Under the pieces are notes generated by a model that ran no database searches, was not told the origin of the DNA, and worked only from the letters and a program-made list of their open reading frames with translations. Made by a program: the position numbers and the translations under genes. This document shows, in pieces, positions 1-6,700 of a stretch of DNA of 7,429 nt; position 1 is the first letter of the stretch, and each line of letters begins with the position of its first letter. The stretch covers positions 1 through 7,429 of the forward strand of contig JAAYUP010000242.1 in NCBI GenBank assembly GCA_012517635.1, read 5' to 3'. Origin of the DNA: Candidatus Atribacter alterifermentans (GTDB lineage: Bacteria > Atribacterota > Atribacteria > Atribacterales > Atribacteraceae).

Positions 1-386
1 AAGACAGCTAAATTCTTATATCCACAATGGTCCCTTTCTGGACAAGCAAAAGAGGCGACACAATTGGTTGGGATAGGATCATAGTGCCATTCTAATAAAC
101 CTTTATTTGGGGTTCCTGCCCATCTTTTTCCTTTTTCTATTAAGCCGCAATAGCTCTTTTTTCCTCCGTCGCACTGGTGAATACACTGGTTGCAAATAGA
201 ATGGTCACTTGTGCAAAAATATGGTAAGCGAAAACTCATTCTAACTTTCTGGTGTGCTGTTTCAATGAAGGGAAGGGAGGAAGGAAAATTGTTCAGAATA
301 CAGTCTCGACATACTCCTAAAAAGGAAGAAATGAGAATCGATTTTCGATGGCACAGTTGACATATTGCTTCTTGTGGCTCTTCCAT
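1..386 (-). CDS. Radical SAM protein, Cys-rich N-terminal part (partial, cut by left edge)
   Basis: The minus-strand frame is open from an ATG at 386 to the window edge, giving 128 residues (start MEEPQEAICQLCHRKS). A GAGGT ribosome site lies 6 nt before the ATG (393-397). Visible residues are two Cys pairs, C9xxC12 and C26xxC29, that look like a zinc ribbon, then C65xxC68xxxC72 and C80 in a YCGL context. The stretch GTPNKGLLEWHYDPIPTNC (91-109) and the end KNLAV follow. From memory, this pattern (CGL, then GTP.-GLLEW.YDP.PTNCV, then NLAV) precedes the CxxxCxxC [4Fe-4S] motif in a group of PflA-like (COG1180-type) radical SAM proteins of archaea and anaerobic bacteria. The CxxxCxxC itself would lie beyond the edge and is not seen. 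The substrate is unknown. I am fairly sure of the family and do not know the reaction. No partner gene is visible; the gene reads away from the rest of the window. Confidence 0.75.
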   Translation of the reverse strand, partial: MEEPQEAICQLCHRKSILISSFLGVCRDCILNNFPSSLPFIETAHQKVRMSFRLPYFCTSDHSICNQCIHQCDGGKKSYCGLIEKGKRWAGTPNKGLLEWHYDPIPTNCVASFACPERDHCGYKNLAV

Positions 387-634
387 TGACTAACCTCGAG
401 TTTCTCACAATTGATTTTTCACTAATTTATGGAGATCTTGCTTTGAAAAATACTTATTTATCTACCTAAGTTTAACAGTAAACGGTTCTTCTGTTTATCC
501 AAAACGTTACCAAAGATTTCCCCGCTTATCAATAGGCTAAAAGACTTTCATGCTCTTTTCGAAGCAGCGGTTGAGGATGAGAACATTTGCTCTCTCAACC
601 TGACCTTCTCCCACTGAGGTGTGAAGGAAAGAAT
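387..634. other. Non-coding spacer between divergent genes
   Basis: This is AT-rich DNA between the leftward radical SAM gene and the repeat block before the dehydrogenase. It should hold the promoter of the radical SAM gene, but I see no convincing -35/-10 pair on the minus strand. The only clear structure is the hairpin at 569-600, listed separately. No open frame with a ribosome site was found. Confidence 0.6.
569..600. repeat. Hairpin, 7-bp perfect stem
   Basis: GGTTGAG (569-575) pairs with CTCAACC (594-600) around an 18-nt loop that can add a few inner pairs (GAG with CTC). No T-run follows on either strand, so it is not a standard rho-independent terminator. It lies about 180 bases upstream of the radical SAM start and just left of the composite repeat. 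Its function is unknown; it may be a remnant of another repeat. Confidence 0.4.
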
Positions 635-836
635 TTCTCCCTTTCTCAAAGGGTGATAAAGGGAGATTTGAGTTTTCTCCTGCTCCGTCATTGCGAGGAT
701 CTGCGCCGTGGCAATCTCACTTAAAAATATTTTTATAAATAAAAAAAGAAAAAAGTGAGATTCTTAAGGCTTAAAAAAGCGATGACTTAGAAAGAATGAG
801 GCATTATTAAATTTTCCTCCCCCAACTTGGGAAAGG
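635..836 (+). repeat. Composite palindromic repeat (MITE-like), copy 1
   Basis: A ~202-bp mosaic with the order: G/C-run arm A (CTCCCTTTCTCAAAGGG, then AAAGGGAGATTTGAG), block B (687-720, GTCATTGCGAGGA to GGCAATCTCAC), an AT-only linker, inverted block C (about 753-786, AAGTGAGATT to GCGATGAC) and a second arm A (816-836, CCTCCCCCAACTTGGGAAAGG). AATCTCACTT (713-722) and AAGTGAGATT (753-762) form a 10-bp inverted pair around the linker. The core B-linker-C begins GTCAT and ends ATGAC. The same order and nearly the same length occur in reverse at 1955-2157. Bases 661-699 match the complement of 2093-2131 at 35 of 39 positions. No transposase is nearby and no target-site duplication is evident, so a non-autonomous element is an inference. 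Confidence 0.75.
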
Positions 837-866
837 TAATTTATACCCATCCTTTTTCCAAAAAGC

Positions 867-872
867 TATAAT
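867..872 (+). promoter_or_regulatory. Possible -10 box of the dehydrogenase gene
   Basis: A perfect TATAAT lies 20 bases before the ATG at 893. No good -35 is seen at 16-18 bp upstream; TTATAC at 841-846 would leave a 20-bp spacer. A start of transcription near 879 would put the ribosome site at the very 5' end of the mRNA, giving an unusually short leader. This is a weak call. Confidence 0.35.
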
Positions 873-892
873 ACCTTTAGGAGGTTAAAATA

Positions 893-1930
893 ATGAAAGC
901 CATGATACTTAAACAGCTTTGGAATTTAAACCAAGACCGTTCACCTTTGGAACTGGTTAATTTTCCCTATCCCTCATGTAAAGAAGACGAAGTCGTTGTT
1001 GAAGTGGCAACCTGCGGAGTTTGTCGGACTGAATTAGATGAAATCGAAGGACGAACCTCTCCTTCTTTTTTCCCGATGATCCTTGGACACGAAATCGTAG
1101 GACGGGTAGTTGAGAAAGGGAGCCATGTTCAAAAACTCAAGATAGGAGATCGGGTAGGCATCGCCTGGATTCATTCATCCTGTGGTAAGTGTTCTTTTTG
1201 TCTTGAGGGAAGGGAAAATCTCTGTGCCGAATTCGAGGCGACTGGAAGGGATGCCCACGGTGGTTATGCTGAATACACCGTGGTAAAAGAGGATTTTGCT
1301 TTTCCTATTCCATCTGTTTTCTCAGATGAAGAAGCTGCACCTTTGCTCTGTGCCGGAGCGGTGGGATACCGGTCTCTCAAATTAGGGAATATCCAAAATG
1401 GAATGAATATCGGTTTTTCGGGATTTGGAGCCTCAGCCCATCTGGTGTTGAAAGCCGCTCAACACCTTTTCCCATTCTCAAAGTTATATGTTTTCACTCG
1501 AAATGAAAAAGAGCGAGCTTTTGCTCGAGAATTAGGTGCTACCTGGGCAGGGGATTTTGAAGAAGAACCACCAGAGAAACTTCACCTTATTATTGATACC
1601 ACCCCAGCCTGGAAGCCGGTTGTTCTATCGCTTCGACATTTGGAGAAAGGTGGGAGACTGGTCATCAATGCCATTCGTAAAGAAAAGCCTGACCAGGATT
1701 TTCTACTCAAATTAAATTACTCTGAGGACTTGTGGATGGAAAAAGAAATAAAAAGCGTGGCGAATGTCACCCGTGCTAATGTTCAGGAGTTTTTACAATT
1801 AGCAGCTGAAGCATCTATTCGACCGGAAGTGCAACTATTTTCACTTGAGGAAGCCAATCGAGCGCTTATGGAACTCAAAGATGGAAAAATTCGTGGCGCC
1901 AAAGTCCTTCGGATAAAAGAGAATAAATAA
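893..1930 (+). CDS. Zinc-dependent alcohol dehydrogenase family protein (medium-chain, MDR)
   Basis: A 345-residue NAD(P)-dependent, zinc-binding alcohol/aldehyde oxidoreductase expected in the cytosol, of full length for the family. The start ATG has AGGAGG at 879-884, 8 nt upstream. The N-terminal GroES-like catalytic domain carries the catalytic zinc ligands C44 (CGVCRTELD), H66-E67 (GHE) and C153 (LLCAGAVGY). The structural zinc site is C97, C100, C103 and C111. The Rossmann domain begins near residue 172 with the glycine motif GFSGFGASAH (174-183), followed by LYVFTRNEKERAFARELGA, where T-R after the second strand may favour NADP(H). The end, EANRALMELKDGKIRGAKVLRI, is typical. The GFGASAH form and the SVANVTR segment match my memory of the subgroup modelled as TIGR02822 (adh_fam_2). 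The natural substrate is unknown. It appears to be a single-gene unit flanked by inverted copies of a 200-bp repeat. Confidence 0.93.
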   Translation: MKAMILKQLWNLNQDRSPLELVNFPYPSCKEDEVVVEVATCGVCRTELDEIEGRTSPSFFPMILGHEIVGRVVEKGSHVQKLKIGDRVGIAWIHSSCGKCSFCLEGRENLCAEFEATGRDAHGGYAEYTVVKEDFAFPIPSVFSDEEAAPLLCAGAVGYRSLKLGNIQNGMNIGFSGFGASAHLVLKAAQHLFPFSKLYVFTRNEKERAFARELGATWAGDFEEEPPEKLHLIIDTTPAWKPVVLSLRHLEKGGRLVINAIRKEKPDQDFLLKLNYSEDLWMEKEIKSVANVTRANVQEFLQLAAEASIRPEVQLFSLEEANRALMELKDGKIRGAKVLRIKENK

Positions 1931-1954
1931 CTATAGCATCTATATCATTAAATG

Positions 1955-2157
1955 AATTCCCCCATTGAGGGGAGTTAGGGGGGTGTGCCTTTCATCTGTC
2001 ATCCTGAAGCTTCGCGTTATGAAGCCGTGAGGATCTCATCTTTTCACTATTTTTTAAAAAAATTTCTCAATGAGAGTGCCACGTCACTCCGTTCCTCGCA
2101 ATGACGGAACAGGAATAAACTCAAATCCCCCTAACCCCCTTTTTGAAAGGGGGAAGG
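1955..2157 (-). repeat. Composite palindromic repeat (MITE-like), copy 2, inverted relative to copy 1
   Basis: A ~203-bp mosaic beginning 24 bases after the dehydrogenase stop. In plus-strand order it holds arm A (CCCCCATTGAGGGG then TTAGGGGGG, 1959-1983), block C (2000-2044), an AT linker (about 2045-2066), inverted block B (about 2070-2105, GTGCCACGTCACTC to CTCGCAATGACGG) and inverted arm A (2127-2153, CCCCCTAACCCCC then GAAAGGGGG). The B/C core is bounded by GTCAT (1998) and ATGAC (2105). TTAGGGGG on the left and CCCCCTAA on the right make the outer ends an inverted pair. Read on the minus strand it has the same block order and length as copy 1. The folded RNA could also end dehydrogenase transcripts, but no U-run follows the first hairpin. 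Confidence 0.8.
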
Positions 2158-2331
2158 CATTTTCATCTTCATCTGCTGCCACGAAAGCAGCATGACCGTC
2201 TATCCTCATTCTTCTTTCCTTTTGCCAAATCAGAATGAAAGTCGGTTTGAATAGCCTCTGCTTCTAAATTATTTGTGCTTTCTCGTCCTTGACCTTTCCC
2301 CCTTCTCCCTTTATAGGAGAAGATCCTGGTT
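2158..2331. other. Non-coding spacer between convergent genes
   Basis: This joins the 3' ends of the rightward dehydrogenase and the leftward gene at 2332-3165. It contains a small hairpin, GCTGC (2175-2179) with GCAGC (2187-2191), a weak inverted pair TCATTCT/AGAATGA (2206-2238), and the repeat arm at 2293-2331. I see no coding frame. Confidence 0.55.
2293..2331 (+). repeat. Solitary arm A of the composite repeat, hairpin at a gene's 3' end
   Basis: The sequence has the arm pattern CCCCCTTCTCCC, a short loop, then GGAGAAG-ATCCTGG-TTTT. CTTCTCC (2302-2308) pairs perfectly with GGAGAAG (2316-2322) around a 7-nt loop. It lies within 10 bases of the TAA of the leftward gene (stop at 2332-2334). 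On the minus strand the stem would form just after the stop codon and could stabilise or end that transcript. GGGGAAAGG follows there rather than a T-run, so it is not a canonical terminator. Confidence 0.5.
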
Positions 2332-3165
2332 TTAATTGGAAAAGAACCGAAAGATATCGTATTTTCGAAAACATAAATACCGGTCAGACATTACATTCAG
2401 AGGTTTTTTGGTAAAAGGAAAATTATTGGATAAAAGTTGCAAAACCGAATCCAAACTATATTCACGGGCTAGGGCACTTTCACTGGCTTTTTGATAAAGG
2501 GTTTTTCCAATTTTTTCAAGTTCTTCCCCTTGATTAACCCATCGAGACATCATACGGCTTCGGGAAGAGCTGATAGCAGTATTTCGACCTCCAAAAAGAT
2601 TTTCAGGAAAAATACCGCTTATGAAAAGGGCAATATCTCCAGCTCTTCGAAGAAAGAGAAAACGATATGGTTCATCAACTTCTTTAGCTATTTCGGTCAA
2701 AAGATCAAGGTCGAAATCGGAAATAGTTTTTTTGAAATAGATTCCTTTGCCCCGACGAATATAAATGGTGAAATTATTGACTCGAATAAAGGAAACTAAA
2801 AGTTCCACCAGATAATCTTTAACCATATCTGGGGAAAGAGCATCAAGTACTTTTTGCTGCTCGAAAACAGGTATTTTTTTGTTAAAAAAACCAACATTCT
2901 CAAGAATGTAGTTTTCCCTCTGAATGTCGCATAAAGAACGTCGCAAAAGAATTTCGAAGTAGAGATAAGGGCTGATGCGTAAAAAAAGGTTATCCTGTAA
3001 TGCAGTTTGTTGAAGAAGTTTTTCTTGATTTAAAATATGATCCAACGCTTGAAGATCTTTTTGAATATAATCCAGAAAGTGCCTTTTCTTGTGATCACTA
3101 TCATATAAAGTATCAGCTAAGAATTGGAAATCTGCTGAAGAAAATTTTTTATAAATTTTCCTCAT
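2332..3165 (-). CDS. Hypothetical protein, 277 residues, family not recognised
   Basis: The start ATG at 3165 has a strong GGGAGG site 9 nt upstream (3175-3180), which supports both the gene and the start. The protein is rich in Lys, Arg, Phe and Leu. It has no signal peptide, no long membrane segment and no Cys cluster, so it is probably cytosolic. A predicted-helical N-terminal half (8-85) is followed by IYIRRGKGIYFKK (134-146), probably a beta hairpin. The best candidate conserved core is RRAGDIALFISGIFPE (173-188), followed by a helical segment containing SSRSRMMSRW (200-209). From memory, a GD-ALF-SG-FP pattern recurs in uncharacterised archaeal and bacterial proteins, but I cannot assign a family or function. 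It is transcribed away from the helicase operon and toward the dehydrogenase, with repeat fragments on both sides, and looks like a single-gene unit. Confidence 0.8.
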   Translation of the reverse strand: MRKIYKKFSSADFQFLADTLYDSDHKKRHFLDYIQKDLQALDHILNQEKLLQQTALQDNLFLRISPYLYFEILLRRSLCDIQRENYILENVGFFNKKIPVFEQQKVLDALSPDMVKDYLVELLVSFIRVNNFTIYIRRGKGIYFKKTISDFDLDLLTEIAKEVDEPYRFLFLRRAGDIALFISGIFPENLFGGRNTAISSSRSRMMSRWVNQGEELEKIGKTLYQKASESALAREYSLDSVLQLLSNNFPFTKKPLNVMSDRYLCFRKYDIFRFFSN

Positions 3166-3321
3166 AATAGCTTTCCTCCCAAAATAACAAAGTTTTTTTA
3201 AAAGGGGAAAAAGTTATGGGAGTATTCTTTTTGTCCCTTATTATTATATTATATTCAGAAATTTAGAATGTTCCCATTTAAAACCTTCATTCCGCATTTT
3301 GTAGTCTTTTTTCAAATTTGA
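3166..3321. other. AT-rich upstream region of the hypothetical gene
   Basis: This is a non-coding stretch that should carry the minus-strand promoter for the gene starting at 3165. On the minus strand the run around 3240-3256 reads TATAATATAATAATA, which offers several possible -10 boxes. I could not pick a matching -35. No open frame or RNA gene was recognised. Confidence 0.45.
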
Positions 3322-3422
3322 CTTCTCCTTTAGAAAAGGGAGTTCCGGGGTTTTGATTTTTTAACTGATTATTCTTTGCGAGAACATATCCATTCTTTGG
3401 TTGGACGCCATGTGAATCTCAT
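3322..3422 (+). repeat. Degenerate composite repeat fragment: arm A plus block B
   Basis: Arm A is CTTCTCCTTTAG, AAAAGGGAG, then CCGGGGTTTTGAT. After a spacer of about 20 bases, block B follows in the same relative position as in copies 1 and 2: TTTGCGAGAACA at 3375 through GACGCCATGTGAATCTCAT ending at 3422. It is more diverged than the two full copies, with block B about 10 bases longer. It appears to be an old, decaying copy whose right half is missing or rearranged. Confidence 0.5.
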
Positions 3423-3438
3423 TTATCACTGTAAGGGC

Positions 3439-3483
3439 CATCCTGAGGCTTCGCTTTTCAAAGCCGTGAGGATCTCATCTTTT
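3439..3483 (+). repeat. Block C of the composite repeat, isolated copy
   Basis: This 45-base block matches 2000-2044 at 40 of 45 positions without gaps; the differences cluster in the hairpin loop. It is an imperfect hairpin, with ATCCTGAGGCTT pairing with AAGCCGTGAGGAT around the loop. Unlike in the full copies it follows block B in the non-inverted sense and has no adjoining linker-B half on its right. It therefore derives from a separate insertion or an inversion. Confidence 0.7.
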
Positions 3484-3705
3484 TCATCTTTTCCATAATC
3501 CCAATACTCAAAAATTCAAGAATCAAGACCTGAACATCCCCACGATTATTAATTTTTTACCCCAACTTGCCGATATTGTTCCTAATAGTATATTTTTATT
3601 TCAATTTTTTTCAAAAGATATAATAAATATTAATGTGCTAAAATAACAATAAAGTATATAGTGGCAGATTTATCAGGTATTGTTCATACTTGAGGAGGGA
3701 TATGG
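3484..3705 (+). promoter_or_regulatory. AT-rich leader and probable promoter region of the helicase operon
   Basis: A very AT-rich stretch precedes the operon. TATAAT at 3619-3624 has a weak upstream partner TTTATT (3595-3600) at 18 bp. A second candidate -10, TATATA or TATAGT at 3655-3662, has only a poor -35. The first would give a leader of about 75 nt. No clear operator palindrome, riboswitch or upstream gene is visible. Which box is used cannot be settled from sequence alone. Confidence 0.4.
3693..3698 (+). promoter_or_regulatory. Ribosome binding site deciding a TTG start
   Basis: AGGAGG ends 7 nt before the TTG at 3706, an ideal spacing. An ATG at 3702 is only 3 nt from this site and opens a different frame that stops at 3786-3788 after 28 codons. 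An in-frame TGA at 3691 rules out any earlier start for the long frame, so TTG at 3706 is well supported. Confidence 0.8.
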
Positions 3706-6700
3706 TTGCCAGAGATTGCACGGGGCTCAATTGTTACCGGACCACAATGGCCAGAGCCGGTCGAGGTTATTTATATCGAAAAAAATGAACGATTCATCTT
3801 ATTCCAGGGAACTACCACTTCATCTCGAAGATTCATTGACCAAACTCTCTCTTATGAGGAATTCAAGAAGCTCAAGATATTGAGTGGGGAAGAATATTTA
3901 ACTGAAGAGTCCTGGAAGGTTTTCCTTTCTTTAGAAGCAATGCGTTACCGATTTGCTTCCCACTACGATCCACTTCTTGCGATGAATACCTCCAAAGTCG
4001 ATCCTCTCCCTCACCAGATTGAAGCAGTGTATGGTTATGTTTTGAAACTTCCTCGGATCCGTTTTCTCATCGCCGATGATCCTGGAGCTGGCAAAACCAT
4101 TATGGCTGGGCTTATTATCAAAGAATTAAAACTCCGTAATTTAGCTCATCGGATTCTTATCGTCGTTCCTGGACACCTCAAAGACCAATGGCGACGTGAA
4201 CTCAAAGAACGGTTTGAGGAATCCTTTGTTGTGGTAGAACGGAACTTACTTGATGCTTTGTATGGAGAAAACCCCTGGCAGCGGGAGAATCAGATTATTA
4301 CCTCGATCGATTTTGCCAAAAGGGAAGAAATCCTTTTCTCATTAAAATCGACCATTTTTGACTTAGTTATAGTCGATGAAGCCCATAAAATGAGTGCCTA
4401 CCGCTATGGAGATAAAATTGAAAAAACCGAGCGCTATTTTTTGGGAGAAGCTCTCTCTGCAATTAGTGAGCACCTTCTGTTTCTTACTGCAACTCCCCAC
4501 AAAGGTGATCCTGAAAATTTCCGACTCTTTCTTGACCTTTTATCACCTGGTTTCTTTGCCAATCGGCAACTCTTGCAAGAATCCATCGTTTATAGCGATA
4601 ATCCACTTTTTATTCGAAGAGTAAAGGAGGACCTGAATGATTTTGAAGGGAAACCTCTCTTTTTACCGAGAAAAGTCATTACCCGTGGCTTTCATATTGG
4701 GACTGAATCAATCCCAGAGGCTGAACTCTATAATCAGTTATCTAAATATGTCGAAACTCAATATAACCGTGCATTAGCCAATGATAAAAGGCGAAATATC
4801 GCTTTTGCATTGGTCATTCTCCAACGAAGACTTGCTTCCAGTACTTATGCACTGCAACGATCATTAGAACGACGAAAAAAGCGCTTAGAAGAACTCTTAG
4901 AGGAAAAACCCTATACAACCAACGAGAATATGTTGATTAATGATTATGATACAGTTGAGGATTTGAGCGAGGAAGAACGCTGGGAACAAGAAGAAAAATG
5001 GGAACGTCTCAGTATGGCAGAAACCAAAGAAGAATTAAAAAAAGAAATAGACACGCTTAATGATCTTCTCTTAAAAGCCCAATCGATTATTCAAAAAGAA
5101 CAAGAGCTTAAAATTCGTGAGCTCAAAGAAACCCTTGCTGAACTTAGAGCGAAATTCCCCTCTGAACCCGATAAAAAAGTCCTAATCTTCACCGAATCCC
5201 GTGATACTCTCGATTATTTGTATAAAAAGATTACCAGTTGGGGTTATACTGCCAACACCATCCATGGCGGCATGAAATTGGAAGAACGGGTACAAGCTGA
5301 AAAAGTATTTAAAAACGAGACTCAGGTTTTAATCGCTACCGAAGCAGCCGGAGAAGGAATAAACCTACAGTTTTGCCACCTGATGATCAACTACGATATT
5401 CCCTGGAATCCCAACCGGTTGGAACAACGGATGGGACGTATCCATCGGTATGGACAGCAGAAAGAAGTTTTCGTTTTTAACTTAGTTTCGGAAGACACTC
5501 GAGAAGGACGGGTCTTTAAACGGTTATTTGATAAATTGGATGAGATCCGCAATGCGCTGGGCAGTGATAAAGTTTTTGACTGTTTGGGTGAAATCTTTGG
5601 AGATAAAAATTTAGCTCAACTTTTGATTGAAGCTGCCGCCAATGCACGCAATATTGATGAAATTCTTGAGGCCTTCAACGAACCCGTCGATGAAGACTAT
5701 ATAGCGACTATCAAAGAGAATTTGGGAGAAAGTCTCGCTACTCACTACATTGATTACACTCGAATCAAAGAGATGGCCTCTCGGGCTAAAGAAAACCGGT
5801 TGATCCCTGAATATACCGAAAGTTTTTTTAAAAAAGCTATTCAAAGAGCTGGAGGAAAGGTCGAACTACGGAAAGATGGTTTCCTCCGGATCGATTCAAT
5901 TCCCTATGAAATCCGTCAATGTGGTGAAAGCGATGATTTTCGGAAACAATATGGAACCATGCTAAAAGCCTATTCCAAAGCTACCTTTGACAAAGAGGTT
6001 TCATTTAAAAATCCCGATGCTGAGTTCATCTCCTTCGGACATCCTCTGTTTGAAGCAACACTCCGCTGGGTGGAAAATACCTTGGCTATTTCACTTTTAA
6101 CAGGAGCGACATTTCTCGATCCTGATAACCGGCTTGATGGTTCACTTCTCTTCTTTGAAGGAGAAATCGATGATGGAGCGATGAAGGTAGCTGGGAAAAG
6201 ACTCTTTGCCGTTTTTACTGACGGTACCAAAATTTCTATCTTGCCTCCATCGGTGATTTGGGACTTAGAAGAAACTCAAGGCGAAGCTATTCCATCAGAA
6301 TTGATTGTTGACTATAAAAAACGAGTACTTGATACTCTTCATCCTGAAATGGAAAAATACTTGGAAGAAATTCGCCAAGAGCGGTTACGTCAAGCTCATA
6401 TCAAGGAGAAGTATGGAGTTCAATCTTTAAAGATCCTTATTAACCAGCTGGATAATGATATTCTTGTCCTTTTAGGACGCCAGGAAAGGGGAGAAAATGT
6501 TGATTTGGCTTTACGAAATAAAATTGAACGGAAGAAAGAATATGAACGGAATCTAAAAAAGCTCATTCAAGATATTGAGAAAGAGAAAACCCTCTCCATT
6601 ATGACCCCTCGTTTTGTGGGAATATTGAGAATTAAACCCAAAAATCCTCAAGATAAGAGTATGGTTTCCGATTCAGCTATCGAAAAAATTGGAATGGATT

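Noticed and set aside
387..892. tRNA, rRNA or riboswitch in the left spacer
   Set aside because: No cloverleaf, conserved rRNA sequence or recognisable aptamer core was seen; the structure there is explained by the repeat and one small hairpin.
1959..1990. Rho-independent terminator after the dehydrogenase
   Set aside because: CCCCCATTGAGGGG can fold with a tiny loop but is followed by a G-run rather than a T-run, and it is better explained as the arm of the composite repeat.
635..2157. True composite transposon with its own transposase
   Set aside because: Only the dehydrogenase lies between the repeats, no transposase motif is present, and I could not see target-site duplications at either copy; kept only as a repeat observation.
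2491..2799. 102-codon open frame on the plus strand
   Set aside because: It lies wholly inside the minus-strand gene at 2332-3165, has no ribosome site and low-complexity Ser/Lys/Phe-rich composition; a shadow frame.
3322..3483. CRISPR array
   Set aside because: Repeated blocks are unequal, imperfect, in mixed orientation and not regularly spaced; no cas gene is present.
3680..3883. 67-codon frame overlapping the helicase start
   Set aside because: It runs in another frame across the helicase ribosome site and N-terminal coding region, and has no ribosome site of its own; the helicase frame shows clear motifs.
4394..4624. Short plus-strand frame inside the helicase
   Set aside because: Shadow of the helicase gene; the real frame here encodes the part leading into motif III.
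5611..6230. Two minus-strand frames (5611-5844 and 5970-6230) opposite the helicase
   Set aside because: Antisense shadows with no ribosome sites; the helicase frame is continuous through both.
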